Positions 26,622 to 38,700 of a stretch of 64,000 nt of DNA are shown piece by piece. Every line of letters begins with the position of its first letter. The stretch's first letter is position 1. A model generated the notes under the pieces. That model was not told the DNA's origin and ran no database searches. It saw only the letters and a program-made list of their open reading frames with translations. The position numbers and the translations under genes are program-made. The DNA lies in the NCBI RefSeq assembly GCF_000524195.1, contig NW_020170432.1, positions 326,847-390,846 of the forward strand. The letters run 5' to 3'. Source of the DNA: Echinococcus granulosus. Lineage: Eukaryota; Platyhelminthes; Cestoda; Cyclophyllidea; Taeniidae.

Positions 26622-29600
26622 CCTAGGATTCTGATGCACAAATTATGAGCAGGTAAGTAATACCGTTTTCTTTGCTTTAATGTGGTTAATTACAGACCGC
26701 TTCTTTTCTAGGTTGAGCTATTCCTCTCATTAAATTAGAATTGTTATGATAAGTTTTACGGTATTTTAGATTACCAATAAAAGATTTCTAAGGCTAGATA
26801 TCATCACTACACAGTGATTAAAAATATGTCAATTTCTACGGCTCCAAACTTAATCCATTTTGGAAGGCTGTTTAGATCCTGTAGTATGAATTCCATCTTG
26901 GTGGAGAGCATCTGAGTTTATTTTATGACGGAAAAGTACAAACAGTAAACTTTCCTCATCACGATTCAACAACCAATGGAAACTGGGTAAGCAGTAAGTA
27001 TTCCTTCCCTTTTTCCCATTCACATGAATGCCTCGCGATGAAAGAGGCGAAAGAATTCCACATCAGATAAGCTAAGCAAAGGTTTTGAAAAGATTTTTGG
27101 AAAAACCATTTGCTTAAGAAGAGAAAAACAAAGCAAATTCCACCTTCTCATCACACGTATTTGTATTTTATGTTTGTCTGTGTGGATGTGTGTGGGTGGG
27201 TTTGGGAATTTAGCGGAGCAATCACTAAGTTAACTTGCCGAAAAAGAGTTGTCTACTTCCTTCGCCTTTTAATAAGAATTCAATCCATTGATCTACGCAA
27301 GGATGAGAGAGCAATAAAAGCTCAAATAGTGTCGGTTTATTTGAGAAGGTAGGGAGAGGAATAGTCTAACCGCCTCCACTCCCTCTCTCCTTATCTATCT
27401 CTCGCTCTCCCCCTCCAATTTGGATAAAATAATCCAAAAGAACTTTTGTGATTTATGAAATAAAACTGTTTTCCATCAGATTTGCGACTTCTTAAGACTC
27501 CTGAAATTTGGTAACAATGGACACTTGTCTTCCAATAGTGATGAATAAACAAACACTGGAGAGTTGCTAGTCAAGCTGAATAGGTATTGTTTAAACTAGT
27601 CCAAAATTTCATGAAAACAGAACTTCGAAATAATTTTACTTCCCCTCCCAGCGACAAAAGTGGAATGGTATTGGTCAGAAAGTCCTTTTCCAGTCGACTC
27701 CAGAGGCACAATATACATTAATTGTAGCGCACAAACTCCGACGATACCAACACCAATGGAAGCACCCCCTATAATTTATGATTTTTAAAGAAGAAATATC
27801 TCTAAGAGATGCTAGATCCCATAATATCTTAAAAAATTAAATTACTTTTTTACGTTTGCTGCACCTTAAGGACCTAAGTGGAATAGTTTGATATCGCAGA
27901 CCAAATGCTACTAACAAATGCATGAGTAGTATCCAAGAGACATTGAAGCGTTTTCTTTCTATATCATTTTAGTAAAATTGTGCATATGTTTGACATTTAA
28001 AAGGACAATAGAATTCGAAGTATCTCATAACGGCAATCCATGTCAACCTGCCTGTTTATCTCTCAAGCCAAACTGTCAGTAAACTCAAGTTCAGCAGAAT
28101 TCATCATCACATTAAACCCTAAAGTTCTCTAGAAAAACGTCTTTTAACTGAGTGAGACTGGTGGAAAAAACCAAATAAATAAATATCCAAACTCTGTTAG
28201 ATGAGGCTTAAACTCTTCCAATGATATCCTACCAGCAAGTTTGGCATTAGTGGCAATGTCTTCGAATTTATTCCTGGATCATTTTGAGAAATGTATTTTT
28301 CATTAGCTATGTTACACAACAAATATGATCAGGAGTTCCTAGTGGCGAAGAGGCAACCGTTATTAAAAGTGGTTTAAGAATTGCAGAATCTGAGGCTGCT
28401 TACCTCTTTGGAACTCGTGCAGAAGAAATGGCATCGAGGAGGGCAAAGTATGTGCGTTTATAGCATTGTTCACTTCGTGCCATGGTTGGCTGGGTTGAAG
28501 CGAGCCAACGAAAATGCAGAGCACTCCGGCCAACAGCCATATCACCTTTCCCCATTAATAAAATTTGATGATGCTACTTGTGGATTTAAGTAGCTTACCA
28601 GTGCCTATTGTGGTTGGGATAAAGAATGAATTGTAAATTGTACAAAGAAGTTACTCGAAATGCACAACAATTTTAAACTTTTTTTGCAGGTTTTTTTATT
28701 TGTAGAAGAAAAATGTGTTATACGGTGACGCTAGTTGAAGAATGCCTAAATATTGTCTCTGCTACAAGTTAATTTGTTAGGATATTAACGTGAGAGTGTG
28801 TTTGGTTGAGGCATATCAACTCGATGGAAGAAAGAATAGCTCATAGACATTTACCAATGCTTTGTAATGCTCGTAAACAATGGTATGTATTTCACACGTC
28901 TTTACTACTCAAATGAAGTTATTTCAGTAGGCTGGGCGGAAAATTGCACCTGCCCATTTTTGGCCCCTTGAATACCATCAGTAGCAATAAGAATTTAGCG
29001 TTCTTTATAAAATTAAATCATTTGCAAGCTCATTATAACATGCATAGTCCACAACCACGAGGAGTGCAAAATTACCAACGCCTTTACTGCCATCAGATAC
29101 GCGAGGTGTGGAGGGTCATATTCACGACCCTGAATCCTCACTTTCTTGCTACGCTGACTGAAGCGAGGGACCACCCACTTGATGGCAATTTTCGCCGCCA
29201 TTCTCACAAAACTGCTACCTGGAATATTCAGTCATTCACCCAGCTGGTTCATTTGCATTATGAATGCCGTTTTGGGGAGGGGCGAGAGGAGGATTTAGCA
29301 TTCATACCACAGAAAAAGGAGGGTCTACACATTGAAGCCGTTAAGCCATAAACAGCAAGCTTTTGGAACAGTTTCACTTGAGTTGAAAAGAAAACGACAC
29401 ACATAACTCAGAGGACTTAGTGTAGATGACATGTCATTTACGAGTTGACGTGCGTCGCGTAAACGGAGGGAAAACATCGGGCTATACACTACCCAAATTG
29501 TTTTATATTTGTTCCACCCAATTCTATACGTAAATAAATCCTGTTTTACGAAACCAACATTCTAGGGGCTCTACTTTTCTGTACACCTCCTAAATAGTTT

Positions 29601-29647
29601 GCTAGAGCCTGCAAATCCAAGCGTATCAAAGTGACAAGAGACAGAGT
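26622..29647. other. AT-rich intergenic region, no confident gene
   Basis: No recognised exon was found. One weak exon-like block (28393-28545, minus) is listed separately. A 135-codon plus-strand frame at 28944-29351 overlaps an open minus frame and has no supporting features. Confidence 0.55.
28393..28545 (-). CDS. Exon-like block with a membrane or signal segment
   Basis: The minus strand encodes a hydrophobic stretch (VIWLLAGVLCIFVGSL) followed by a polar segment ending in LLHEFQR. It then meets a good donor (AGAG followed by GTAAGC, about 28393). There is no in-frame ATG. An upstream exon would have to join at a weak acceptor (GGGGAAAG) near 28546. The hydrophobic start could be a signal peptide or a transmembrane helix. 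The family is unknown and no partner exons were identified, so this is weak. It lies about 1.8 kb upstream of the prohormone-like gene on the same strand. Confidence 0.2.
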
Positions 29648-30934
29648 CTAGTGCTTCGTTGAGTCGTGTATTTCATCCATGGAATATTGTTTGAAGTAAC
29701 TTGTCTCGCCAGTAATTTTTGAATTCCGAAATATAATTTGATCTCGCGACAGCAGCTCTTCATTGTTGTTGTAGCCCTCCGTCTGGAGGGTGAATGGATT
29801 GAATGGATTTGGATTCTCCACACGTGGAGAGGAGAAAGAAGTAGGTGGTGGAAGAGAAGAGCCGCCATTTCGGCTGTAAGGAGCCCCTAGTCCCACCTCA
29901 CCCCGACCCCCTCCTCCTCTGTTACACACCGGTCTGACTCTGCTAACCTCTGATCTCGATAATGGAGGTAGCATTGAGGATGCTGGTTTATGAGGTTTCG
30001 AAGGGAAAAGCGTTTGGTCACCTGCCGCAGGGTTGGTCGGAATCATGGACTTGTCAATCGGTTTCAGTCGTCTGGTGGAGGGATTCTGGGGCATCCTCAG
30101 TCTACGAGTAGCCTGATAAGTAGACACCCGATTGGGGTAATGGATCCACGTATCTCCACCCAAACGATTCGTCCTCCATTCAGAAGAAACGTTGATTTTT
30201 CGTAGAGAACACCTACTCTCTGGTCGAAATGAAGAGGTTGAATCATTAGTCTGTGTGGAAGGAGCTGAATCGGTGATCAGGGGAAGCACACTTTCCCGTG
30301 CCTTTCTATAAGTTTGGGGATACTTTTGACAAAGAGTTTTCCTTTGTGGTGGAGGAGTAGATTTTCTACGAAGTGGACCTCTACGAGGGGTGTATCTCCT
30401 CGAATGTGACACAGAATGGGTTCTAGGATGAGAGTAGGTCACTGTAGACGCCGTTTCGACTGGTCTATGGGATTCGGCTTCGACAGTATCATAAAGGGAA
30501 TTCCTGGGTATCATAGGTGTTAGCATAGCATAGGGACCAGCATGAACGGGAATTTCAAACGCCGTGAACCGTGGCTGAGGATGAGCCGGTTCAGTGGCTT
30601 TAAGTGAATTATTTAAATGAATAGGGGTGCATTCTTCCCTAAAATTGTCTTCTTTAACTTCTTCTTCAAAAATATCATTGATCTCTATTCCGGTGGCCGC
30701 TTGCTCATCTTGTATGTCACTAGACATGACTTGTTCCCCCTTCAGCTCAATCTCAGAAGGACAATTTTCTCCATCGCCTGCGTAGTCAAGGAGAGTAGTT
30801 TCATCCACATCTTGATGTAGACTGGGGAGGAAAACAGCTGGATGAGGTTCGTACAGTTCCAAAGAAGCTACTCTGGCATTAGTTGTGACAATATGTCTAA
30901 AGTTGGTGCATTTTTTAGACGCAGAATTACCCAT
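29648..30934 (-). CDS. Predicted N-myristoylated protein, unknown function
   Basis: An uninterrupted 428-codon frame, intronless in a neighbourhood of intron-rich genes. It starts at the ATG at 30934. The start MGNSASKK fits the N-myristoylation signal (Gly2, Ser6, Lys7), with Cys9 close by for possible palmitoylation, so attachment to a membrane is inferred. Residues about 46-102 are acidic. Residues about 179-199 are very basic and Pro/Ser-rich. A Gly run lies near residue 340. There is no transmembrane helix, no Cys-His cluster and no enzyme motif I can see. Much of the protein is likely disordered. It sits on the same strand as LIN9, 1,344 bp downstream of its stop. Length, composition and lack of stops make a real gene likely, but I cannot name a family. 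Confidence 0.75.
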   Translation of the reverse strand: MGNSASKKCTNFRHIVTTNARVASLELYEPHPAVFLPSLHQDVDETTLLDYAGDGENCPSEIELKGEQVMSSDIQDEQAATGIEINDIFEEEVKEDNFREECTPIHLNNSLKATEPAHPQPRFTAFEIPVHAGPYAMLTPMIPRNSLYDTVEAESHRPVETASTVTYSHPRTHSVSHSRRYTPRRGPLRRKSTPPPQRKTLCQKYPQTYRKARESVLPLITDSAPSTQTNDSTSSFRPESRCSLRKINVSSEWRTNRLGGDTWIHYPNRVSTYQATRRLRMPQNPSTRRLKPIDKSMIPTNPAAGDQTLFPSKPHKPASSMLPPLSRSEVSRVRPVCNRGGGGRGEVGLGAPYSRNGGSSLPPPTSFSSPRVENPNPFNPFTLQTEGYNNNEELLSRDQIIFRNSKITGETSYFKQYSMDEIHDSTKH

Positions 30935-32278
30935 GCTGCTGTCCACTTGTGATTGGACCGACTTACATCACAGAGGGAATTTAAATTGTGGACACAAAAT
31001 CGATACCGTTTCGTTCTAAGCCGCCCTCTTCCAAGCAAAAAAAGTCCCAAAATACATACAAGATGTCAGCACAAATTTACACCTTATTTTAAATCGTGAA
31101 AACAAATTTGCGTACTAGGCGATTCGTTTACAGTAAACGACGGTACCATGTCAACCCTCATTGTGTCGCCTTCTACTCACTAAATATAAGTAGCGTGTTA
31201 GAGCTGCAAGTCAGTCAAACCTCCAATATGATTTGTCAAGAGATTTGGAGCGCTCAAGTAACCACAGCGAATAAAAACTGAGTTTGCACTTATACACGAT
31301 CCAGTCTCACCTTTATACATTCATCACAATATCGAACTAGGCTCGCCAGAGTACTTCCCGCATCAAAGAATTTCCTGGGACGGCTAAACCGTCCTAGAAG
31401 TCTGCGAAAAGCCTTTTCGTTACCCAGTGCGGATCAAAATTGCAAAAGTTTATGAAAGAATGTGTTAGGCTGTTACGTGTTTACCGTTCCCCACAAATAA
31501 AGACGCCTAGTAGGCCATACGGCACAGACATCCAGCGTGAACCATTTGACGCGCTGATTGTTCACAGGAGCGGACTGGAGAACACCACAGACGAGACCGG
31601 CATCAGTGTGGATACGCACGCCTGGATGCGTTTAGAATGCTTACATCCAAACCACTTAATGAATCAACAAGGTGTCCTGATAGGGTGTATCTGAGGTTCT
31701 CATACTGGACATAAAACCTTCTGTAGATACAAGCAAATATTGCAGAGCTGGAGATGGGCACATCCCTCCTTCGTTGATAAGAAGGGTGATAGCCACACGC
31801 CGTCGGGTGAAAGCGGGAGACACTTGCAACTTACTGCTGTGGACAACGTCTCGCAATTGTATGCTTTACTACAGGCAAGAGGCCAAAAGCCCCAATCAAG
31901 AATTAGCCAAACCTTTACCCGCCGCAAAGCATCCCAGCCACCAATAGAAGAAGCCAATTAGAGCATTCCCGGTACTTTTTGATCATGATACTTATCCAAG
32001 ACGATAGCCCTAGAGATCACAAATAAGGACTGGACGGTATCTAACATGTTTACATAAAAAGCTTCGACACCTAACGTCCCATATCCGTTATTATGGAACC
32101 TGTAGATGATTTCAGTTGCAGCGCAAACGCGGAGCATTCCCTGGGCCAAAAAAAACACCCCAATGGTCGAACTGAGCAATCGCAATTCGGCTTAACTTAG
32201 CAATAAACAGACCAATATAAAGACAGATGACAATCAGTCAAAGGATTTCCGCAATCATAACACTAAGACCTGGCCGCA
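30935..32278. other. Gap between LIN9 and the MGNSAS gene
   Basis: It holds the LIN9 3' flank and the 5' flank of the myristoylated-protein gene. No AATAAA was seen for LIN9 on the minus strand in the first 300 bp. A minus-strand frame of 75 codons (32185-31961) continues in the same frame beyond one TAA for another 85 codons (to 31700). It contains a hydrophobic segment but nothing recognisable. Confidence 0.5.
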
Positions 32279-34915
32279 TCAAACATACTGCATGTGGTTG
32301 GGATGCATGTAGAGGAAGGCGTGCAAATTCCCTTGTGTGTTCAGTCCACTCATCACATGGTGAATCTTCACCTCCAGCATATCCTCGAAGGTGCTGAAAA
32401 GGGAAAAGGAGGAGGATAGCAATCAATTATCTTAAATGACTGTACATTCCTGTGACAATGCGACCATGCAATCATTGGATGGAAAAAATTTATGTGCTCG
32501 CGTCAACAGGATCTCAGAGGAAAGACGGCCATCACTGCCACTAAGATGCCATTTTGTTCTGGTAATGACATCAAAAATTTCGGTTTTTTCTTTGCAATTC
32601 GATCCAACTTATATTACACGTCGTCTGCAAGACAGTGTCACACATTTGTGACGTGGATACCAATGTGTTAAGACAGAAAATTGGAAAAAAAAAAACTGAA
32701 ACTTACTGAATGTTGCTAGAGTGCAGAGTGGTTTTTAGATCCCGGAGAGAGTCAAGAACGCTGGAACAGTCGGGCGTGACACTGTCCTGCTCACTGAGGG
32801 AGCGAATTTGCACGAGAATGCCGGTTAGTCTGGTGATAAGGTCCATATTCTTCATGTTGCGCAATCGCTGCACCTGGATGCTTTTCACACGGTTTACAAT
32901 GTCATAGGCGTCCTCGTCACAGCGTTGCTTGAAGTCGGCCGGTTGTTCCAGGGGTGGTACGCCGTGCTCTTGTGCAATCTATGTGGTGCAAGAAGTACGA
33001 AACAAGACTCTGCCAACGAAAGACTTGGTAAAGAATTTATTGATAGATCGGGATAGTCACAGAGTTGAAGTCGTAAAAATGCGAGCTTTGCATTTGAATG
33101 TACTCGATGATAGAATTGTAGTAGCTGGGAGATGCAAAACGATATCTGCATGGGGCGCTCAGGAATGGATATGACATTTGTAACTATTCACCAATAGACT
33201 TGTTCATTGCAGAATGGCAAGCGTAATAAATGGTACCAATAACTCACTTCGTTAGCATACTGCAAAACGTGGATAAGATACTGATTGAGTTCCCTGTTCA
33301 GACGCTCCAAGTGAACGATAAGCGTGAGATACTTGTGCTGAAACTCGACAGATATTTCCGACTGATTGGAGATTTTTCGTTCTGCCTCGGTATTCAAGTC
33401 CTGCAACTCATCCACGCACATCTTTTTCACCTCCAGAATCTTTGACAGCTTTGTCTACAGAGCGATGAGAAATGATCGGACTGAGAGGCCAAATGGTAGG
33501 GGTCCGGACAAATGAAAATACATACCACCATGACGAGGAACTTCATCGGATAGCCTCCGTAAATGTCAGATTCATTGAGCAACAATCGCCCACCGCTGCT
33601 CGAAGGATCATTGAGTGAAAGAGCCGCTCCTCCAATACCAGAAGTCATCTCGCCCATAGAGGGCGCTTTAATTGAAGTGGAGGGAGATGTACCGTCACCA
33701 GCTTGACACAGAGGACAATCGTTAATGCCGAAATCGCTAGTGGTGCTGCCTACGGCGTGGGCAATTTTGTGGTGATGCATGTGTCTCTTGCCCTAGTGAC
33801 AAAAACCAATGAACAACCACGGAAATGGCAAATGACCTACCTGTAGAGCAGACTGAGCCAACAGTCTGGCAGGACTCATAAACAAGTTACGACTAGCTTT
33901 GTGTTGCGTCTTGTACGCCGAGAGAGGGATGGTCTCCTGAGGGTCAATGCTAATCACCTCATAATCGGGAATAGACCGAGTGCCCAAATTAGGTCTGTCG
34001 AAAGTGACGCGATAACAATGACGCAAAGAATCGATAGCATCAACTTTGCCAGGATAGAGACCATCTGTCGGAAAACGTACACTGGAAAGGGTTATAAAGT
34101 AAGCAAAATTCCTACCGAGCATTAATTCTTGTTCCAATGATAAGGGGCATAGGAACATGCATATCGTCGGGCAGATCACGAAGAAACTCCAGCTGTACTG
34201 AGCGAGTTGCCTGCAATGTGCGAATCTTTTCACGCTTTTCGTTTAACGAACGCCGCTCCTCTTCAAAGAAGGACGTTGAGCAGCGTCGAGGTTTCCCCAT
34301 CAATCGACGTAATAGAGACCAATGCGCCCGTGTTAAGCGACGGGTTTTAACATTTGGAAAGTTCTCGCGAAGACAAATGCGAAAATCATTTTCGCTTAGT
34401 AGCAGTGGTCTGAAATTGAATGGGTAGTTAATATTAACGAAAGACTACCTATCCAAATTGGAGTAAAGCCATTCATAAAAAACCCATTTATGGGCTTTTG
34501 GGAGCTTCAAAACATTTCGAAGTCGGACTGCATTGCCCTGAGCGGTGCGTCGTTCAGGATTAGCGTAAGTATTCCGCCAGCCGACGGAGCTGGGCATTCC
34601 CTTATGCTGATTAAAAGCTAAACAAAGAATAAAAACGAACCTGCTTAGGATTTCGCCTCACTCTGTGCGCATCGTCTGGTTGAATTGGTCGAATCGGAGA
34701 ATAGATGCGCGGAGAATCCCTTGACTTGTATTGCGGAGTTGCCTCATAGTATTCTTCGTAGTATCTACTTTTCTTGCGAGTTCGCGGGGGCTATAAAAAT
34801 TATAAGCAATAAAACAGCCCACATTTTTCCTGTATGACATCCCATAATCGTCCACGTCGTCTACAAAACACAAATAAGACTAGAGAAAAGGCATACAATT
34901 TCGATCATCCGCCAT
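32279..34915 (-). CDS. LIN9: LIN9, MuvB/DREAM complex subunit (DIRP domain)
   Basis: Ten coding exons: 34915-34897, 34860-34823, 34790-34641, 34606-34449, 34409-34116, 34081-33841, 33792-33526, 33454-33248, 32978-32707 and 32393-32279. All introns are GT-AG, the phases agree, and they give 586 aa ending in TGA. LIN9 is a core subunit of MuvB (with LIN37, LIN52, LIN54 and RBBP4). In the nucleus it serves the DREAM repressor and the B-MYB activator of cell-cycle genes. The DIRP region is unmistakable (residues about 95-210): LKLPKAHKWVFYEWLYSNLD, then FPNVKTRRLT, MGKPRRCSTSFFEEER and LPLIIGTRI-like text. YRVTFDR and IPDYEV follow. The C-terminal half (LNTEAE, ISVEFQ, LITRLTGIL, GNLHAF) also matches. 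Six introns are only 32-48 nt. The N terminus before DIRP is Arg/Tyr-rich. The start MADDRN lies in a good context and opens away from RNASEH1. Confidence 0.95.
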
Positions 34916-35724
34916 TCTCTGGGCCCCTCCTAAAACGACCACTGAGACTGACCGATTCAAACTAATTTAAATTTTAAAAATCAGCCATTTCAAAACACCA
35001 AAGTTAAAAAGGTATTAGCAAACCCACTTTTATCGATAAGTTAGTGGACAGCTTCATAAAGTAGTGGTAGGGTGCATGCAATTTTTGCTAATTTATTAAG
35101 TACTATTAATAATAGCAAAAAGCCACCAATGCTTTTATCGCAAAAGAGGTTATTTATTACTGAGTGAAAAAATGGCTGAGCACAATGACGAAATCATCTC
35201 GCTAAATGCACCGAGAGAGGTATAACAATTTGAAATGTGTGTGCTGTCTAGGTTTCTCCTCACCTTCAACCTCTGTCATTGATATCAACCAATTTCTGAA
35301 CACAAATTGGGCTTCTTCCTAAGGATTCGTTGGCGGTCAATAAGGCAATATTTATTTGCCGAAATGTCCCAACGTTGCCTGAAATTAATTTAATGAGGCA
35401 TATTTTCTGAATTATTTGTGGAAAATTTTGGTATGGCTACTATTTTTTAATTTACCGGGCGCTTTCAACAGAATACCAGCAAACATTTAGGAGTCAGTTT
35501 TTTGTTTGACTTGATCTCAATCCCAAGGATCTAAGCTCACCGGAATAATTTTTCGGCAAAAACAGATTTGATGTTTGATCCTCTTTACTGGTTATAATTA
35601 CACCTCTTTTTTAAATATTCTAGGAGTCTTGATTACTCAGCGTAGCCAAACGAAAACATGGCAATCCACTAGTCGAGCCAATAGGAACATTGGTGTGTTC
35701 TCTGCGCTCTTGCTGAAGCCTCAA
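34916..35724. promoter_or_regulatory. Shared 5' region between LIN9 and RNASEH1
   Basis: These 809 bp separate two divergently transcribed starts, so a bidirectional promoter is likely. TATCGATA at 35031-35038 is the core of the DRE element that drives proliferation genes in insects; its use here is inference. A splice acceptor (ATTCTAG, ending at 35623) lies about 100 nt before the RNASEH1 ATG and may receive a leader exon or a spliced leader. A short plus-strand frame (35172-35219) begins with a good ATG context, encodes 16 residues starting MAEHND, and ends at a GTATAA donor-like site. It cannot join RNASEH1 in frame through the acceptor at 35623. Confidence 0.5.
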
Positions 35725-38700
35725 ATGCCCTTTTACGCGGTCAAAGTTGGGAGGGTGCCAGGGGTATTTAAAACTTGGTGATTTTTTCTTCCAGAACCAT
35801 GTTTGTTCTTTGGCTATTGTAGTTTCGGATTTGGAGGTATTTGAGTTAATTGTCACTACACCAACAGTAGGTAAATGACTAATTATTTTAAAATATAGCA
35901 CCGTTTTAGAGTGCTTCGGTTAATGAAACCATTTGCCCAGAAAATTCCTAACAATATTTGAGGTTTTAGGGTAATTAGATCCCCACACTTAGTGCGGCAT
36001 GTGGTTATTGCTGCGATGCAATGGTGTGGTCCCTCACTTACGCGCATGGTAGACTTTTTCGTTTAGCTTTTTATTGCACTTTATTGTTCGGATTTGGTGT
36101 TTATGCCAGAATGAAGGAACTGCCAGTTAATAGTCGATGTTTTTCTAACTTATTATTCGATTGCATTGGAGCAAATCACCTGGTATAAAAATCGGGTGGA
36201 ATTGGTTGATTGTCCAGCTACCATGCGTCCTGGTAATTTATTGGCACATGCTAATAAGGTGTTTGGTGCGGTAGCTTAGAATCTGCTGCTTCCTGCGCCT
36301 CCGGCCCACTTTTTTATTTTCCACTTTTTCTAGAACTTGTTCATGTCGTTTATGGGAATAACTTGACTCTGTCCTACTCTTTTTAATTCAGTAGCTGATT
36401 CATTAACTCAAAAATTTAGGGCTGAATGTAACTGTCAAGTCCATGGTTTTGCGGGGGCTATTTTCAAAAAGTTTGCAACGCTGTGTGAAGCTGAAGAGTT
36501 TCTCAAGAATGGTTTGTATTCAGTCTTGTGTATTTTTGACTCTAGCCTCAGGAGGTGCCGGAAATTCATCCCAAAAGCGCCTGCTCTCGAGCAATAGCTT
36601 TCAAGAAAATTGCGAACACTCTGATTTGCCACTGAAAGTTTGTTTGCGACTATTTTAACTTAATTTATTTGTAGAAGAGTAAGAGTGCTAGGCTCGTGGC
36701 TTCATCTGCGGTTGATAGTTTGGTCCCAGTCGCATTCATGCATGGTATGTTCTCATGCCACTATTTTTCTTTTGGTTCTAGACGTGCGGCTGATCATTAG
36801 CTAGCATTGGCTTCTTAACTGTTCCTTTGACGCTTTTCCCTTTTGTTTTTAGACCTTCACGAAGCCGACAAGGTGCTTGTATATACCGATGGTTCTTGCA
36901 AGGGCCCACCCGATGACCGTAGAGCGGGTATTGGCGTATTCTGGGGCACCGATCATCCCTGGAATGTCTCGGAACGATTAAAAGGACGCCAGACCAACAA
37001 CCGAGCCGAAATTGAGGTATTTTCTTACCTTATTTGAACCACGATGCACTTTTTCGCCTGGATTCTGGCATTCATACCTGTGCAATTCTCAACCAATTGG
37101 GTGGTTGCTGAGGTGTGGTTGGTCGGCCGTAGGTCACGTAGCCGTATGGTCTGGCGGCACCAGGTGCCGCAGATACTGATTGCATGCATTTAATCTACTT
37201 TGAATTTGTCACTATAGTACTTCATAAGAGCTAGAAACCACAGCAAACCCCTTCTTATTGACTGGAAACAGATTCAAATTCCTCTAGGTAAGGTCAAGCT
37301 GCTTGTATCCATAATATTTGTGAATTGTTAATAATATTTCATATTTGTCTTGAATTAACTTGTTACTATCCCTGGCCATTCTCTTTCGCGCGTACTCGAA
37401 GTACACTGAACTTAGAGTAACAATTTGTATCAGAGTCCATTAAACTCCCGCAATTGGATTGGGGTTTTAACTTTTTCCTTTCTCATCGGAAGGCGGCTGC
37501 GGAATTTTTTTACCTTATATGAAATTCTTCCCTAGAACTGCCTAAAAATGTGGGTACTAGGGTACTAGGGTTGATTTTTCTCACCTTTGAAGATTTCAGA
37601 TTCAAGTGCGATTTGTGAATGTGGCAACAAAATATCGCAAGATACGTACCTTAGAGCATGTGCGGCGTGGATATTCATGATATGTATCACTTATTGGTTT
37701 GCTTTCCTCCTTGCCGTTTTTAAGTTTTCGTGAAAAAGACGCTTAACCTGATGGATCATCTCCCTCTTGGGACTGGTCTCGAGTTAATCAAATGGCGTCA
37801 TTGGTTTTGCTTGGGCAGCAGTTTTTTGCTTTGCATGTATAATCCTGATTGAAGCAAGCATTTTGTGAAAACGTGATGTTTGAACGCAAAAGCGATGCAC
37901 TAAGGTTGTTGTCCTTTGGTTTTGAGGCAGAGAGTGATTTGGATTCAGAGCTTCGAAACATAATCCTGACCGGTGTGTCAACGAAATACTACGTGGCTTT
38001 GAATAAGTTGGCAAAGAAAGTGCCTGTGTCATTTCCCTGACTTTCTACCAGAAATTCATTAAATTTAGAGTCGTTAATTGTTACAGAGCTCGGTAATATC
38101 TGATTTTTTCTAGCTGACCTTGTCACGTACTCAAGCACGTCGCTAATGACCACTTTTGTCCATCTGTATTGTTTGTGGTGCTTGCAACTTCAGAAATCAT
38201 CCTCTTTCGCCTTTCTAGAGGTTCCCGTTTTCATGGCTAGTTCACAAGCATTCCAGAATGTCGTGCTCTCGCCCACTTTCCCCTGATTTTATGCTATCAA
38301 ACACTAAATGCACAATACTGACACTGTCTTCTTCGGCAGCCGCCACCATCCAGTTATCTGCCAGGTTCGCGTTCCTTTCGCACTCGCGCATGTCGGCAAG
38401 CAAGGAAACCTGTATCGAAGTCTCGTCTATTGCATATTTCGATTGACAGATTGACAGGATTAAGGCCCACGCACATGATACCAGTTTATGACACCTTAAT
38501 TTGGCTGAGCAGTCTTGAAGAATCCATTATTTTTTCTCCCTACTAAGAAATAGACTAGCTCATTTCCAGTTTCGAATTGAGTTTGCTTCTGTTAAATGCT
38601 TGAGAAATGTTATCTGTTGGCGTCCCACTACAGTGAATAATTCTGATTACAGCGCAAAGTATAAGATGTTCACGTTTTTGGGCATTCCCTGAATCGATGT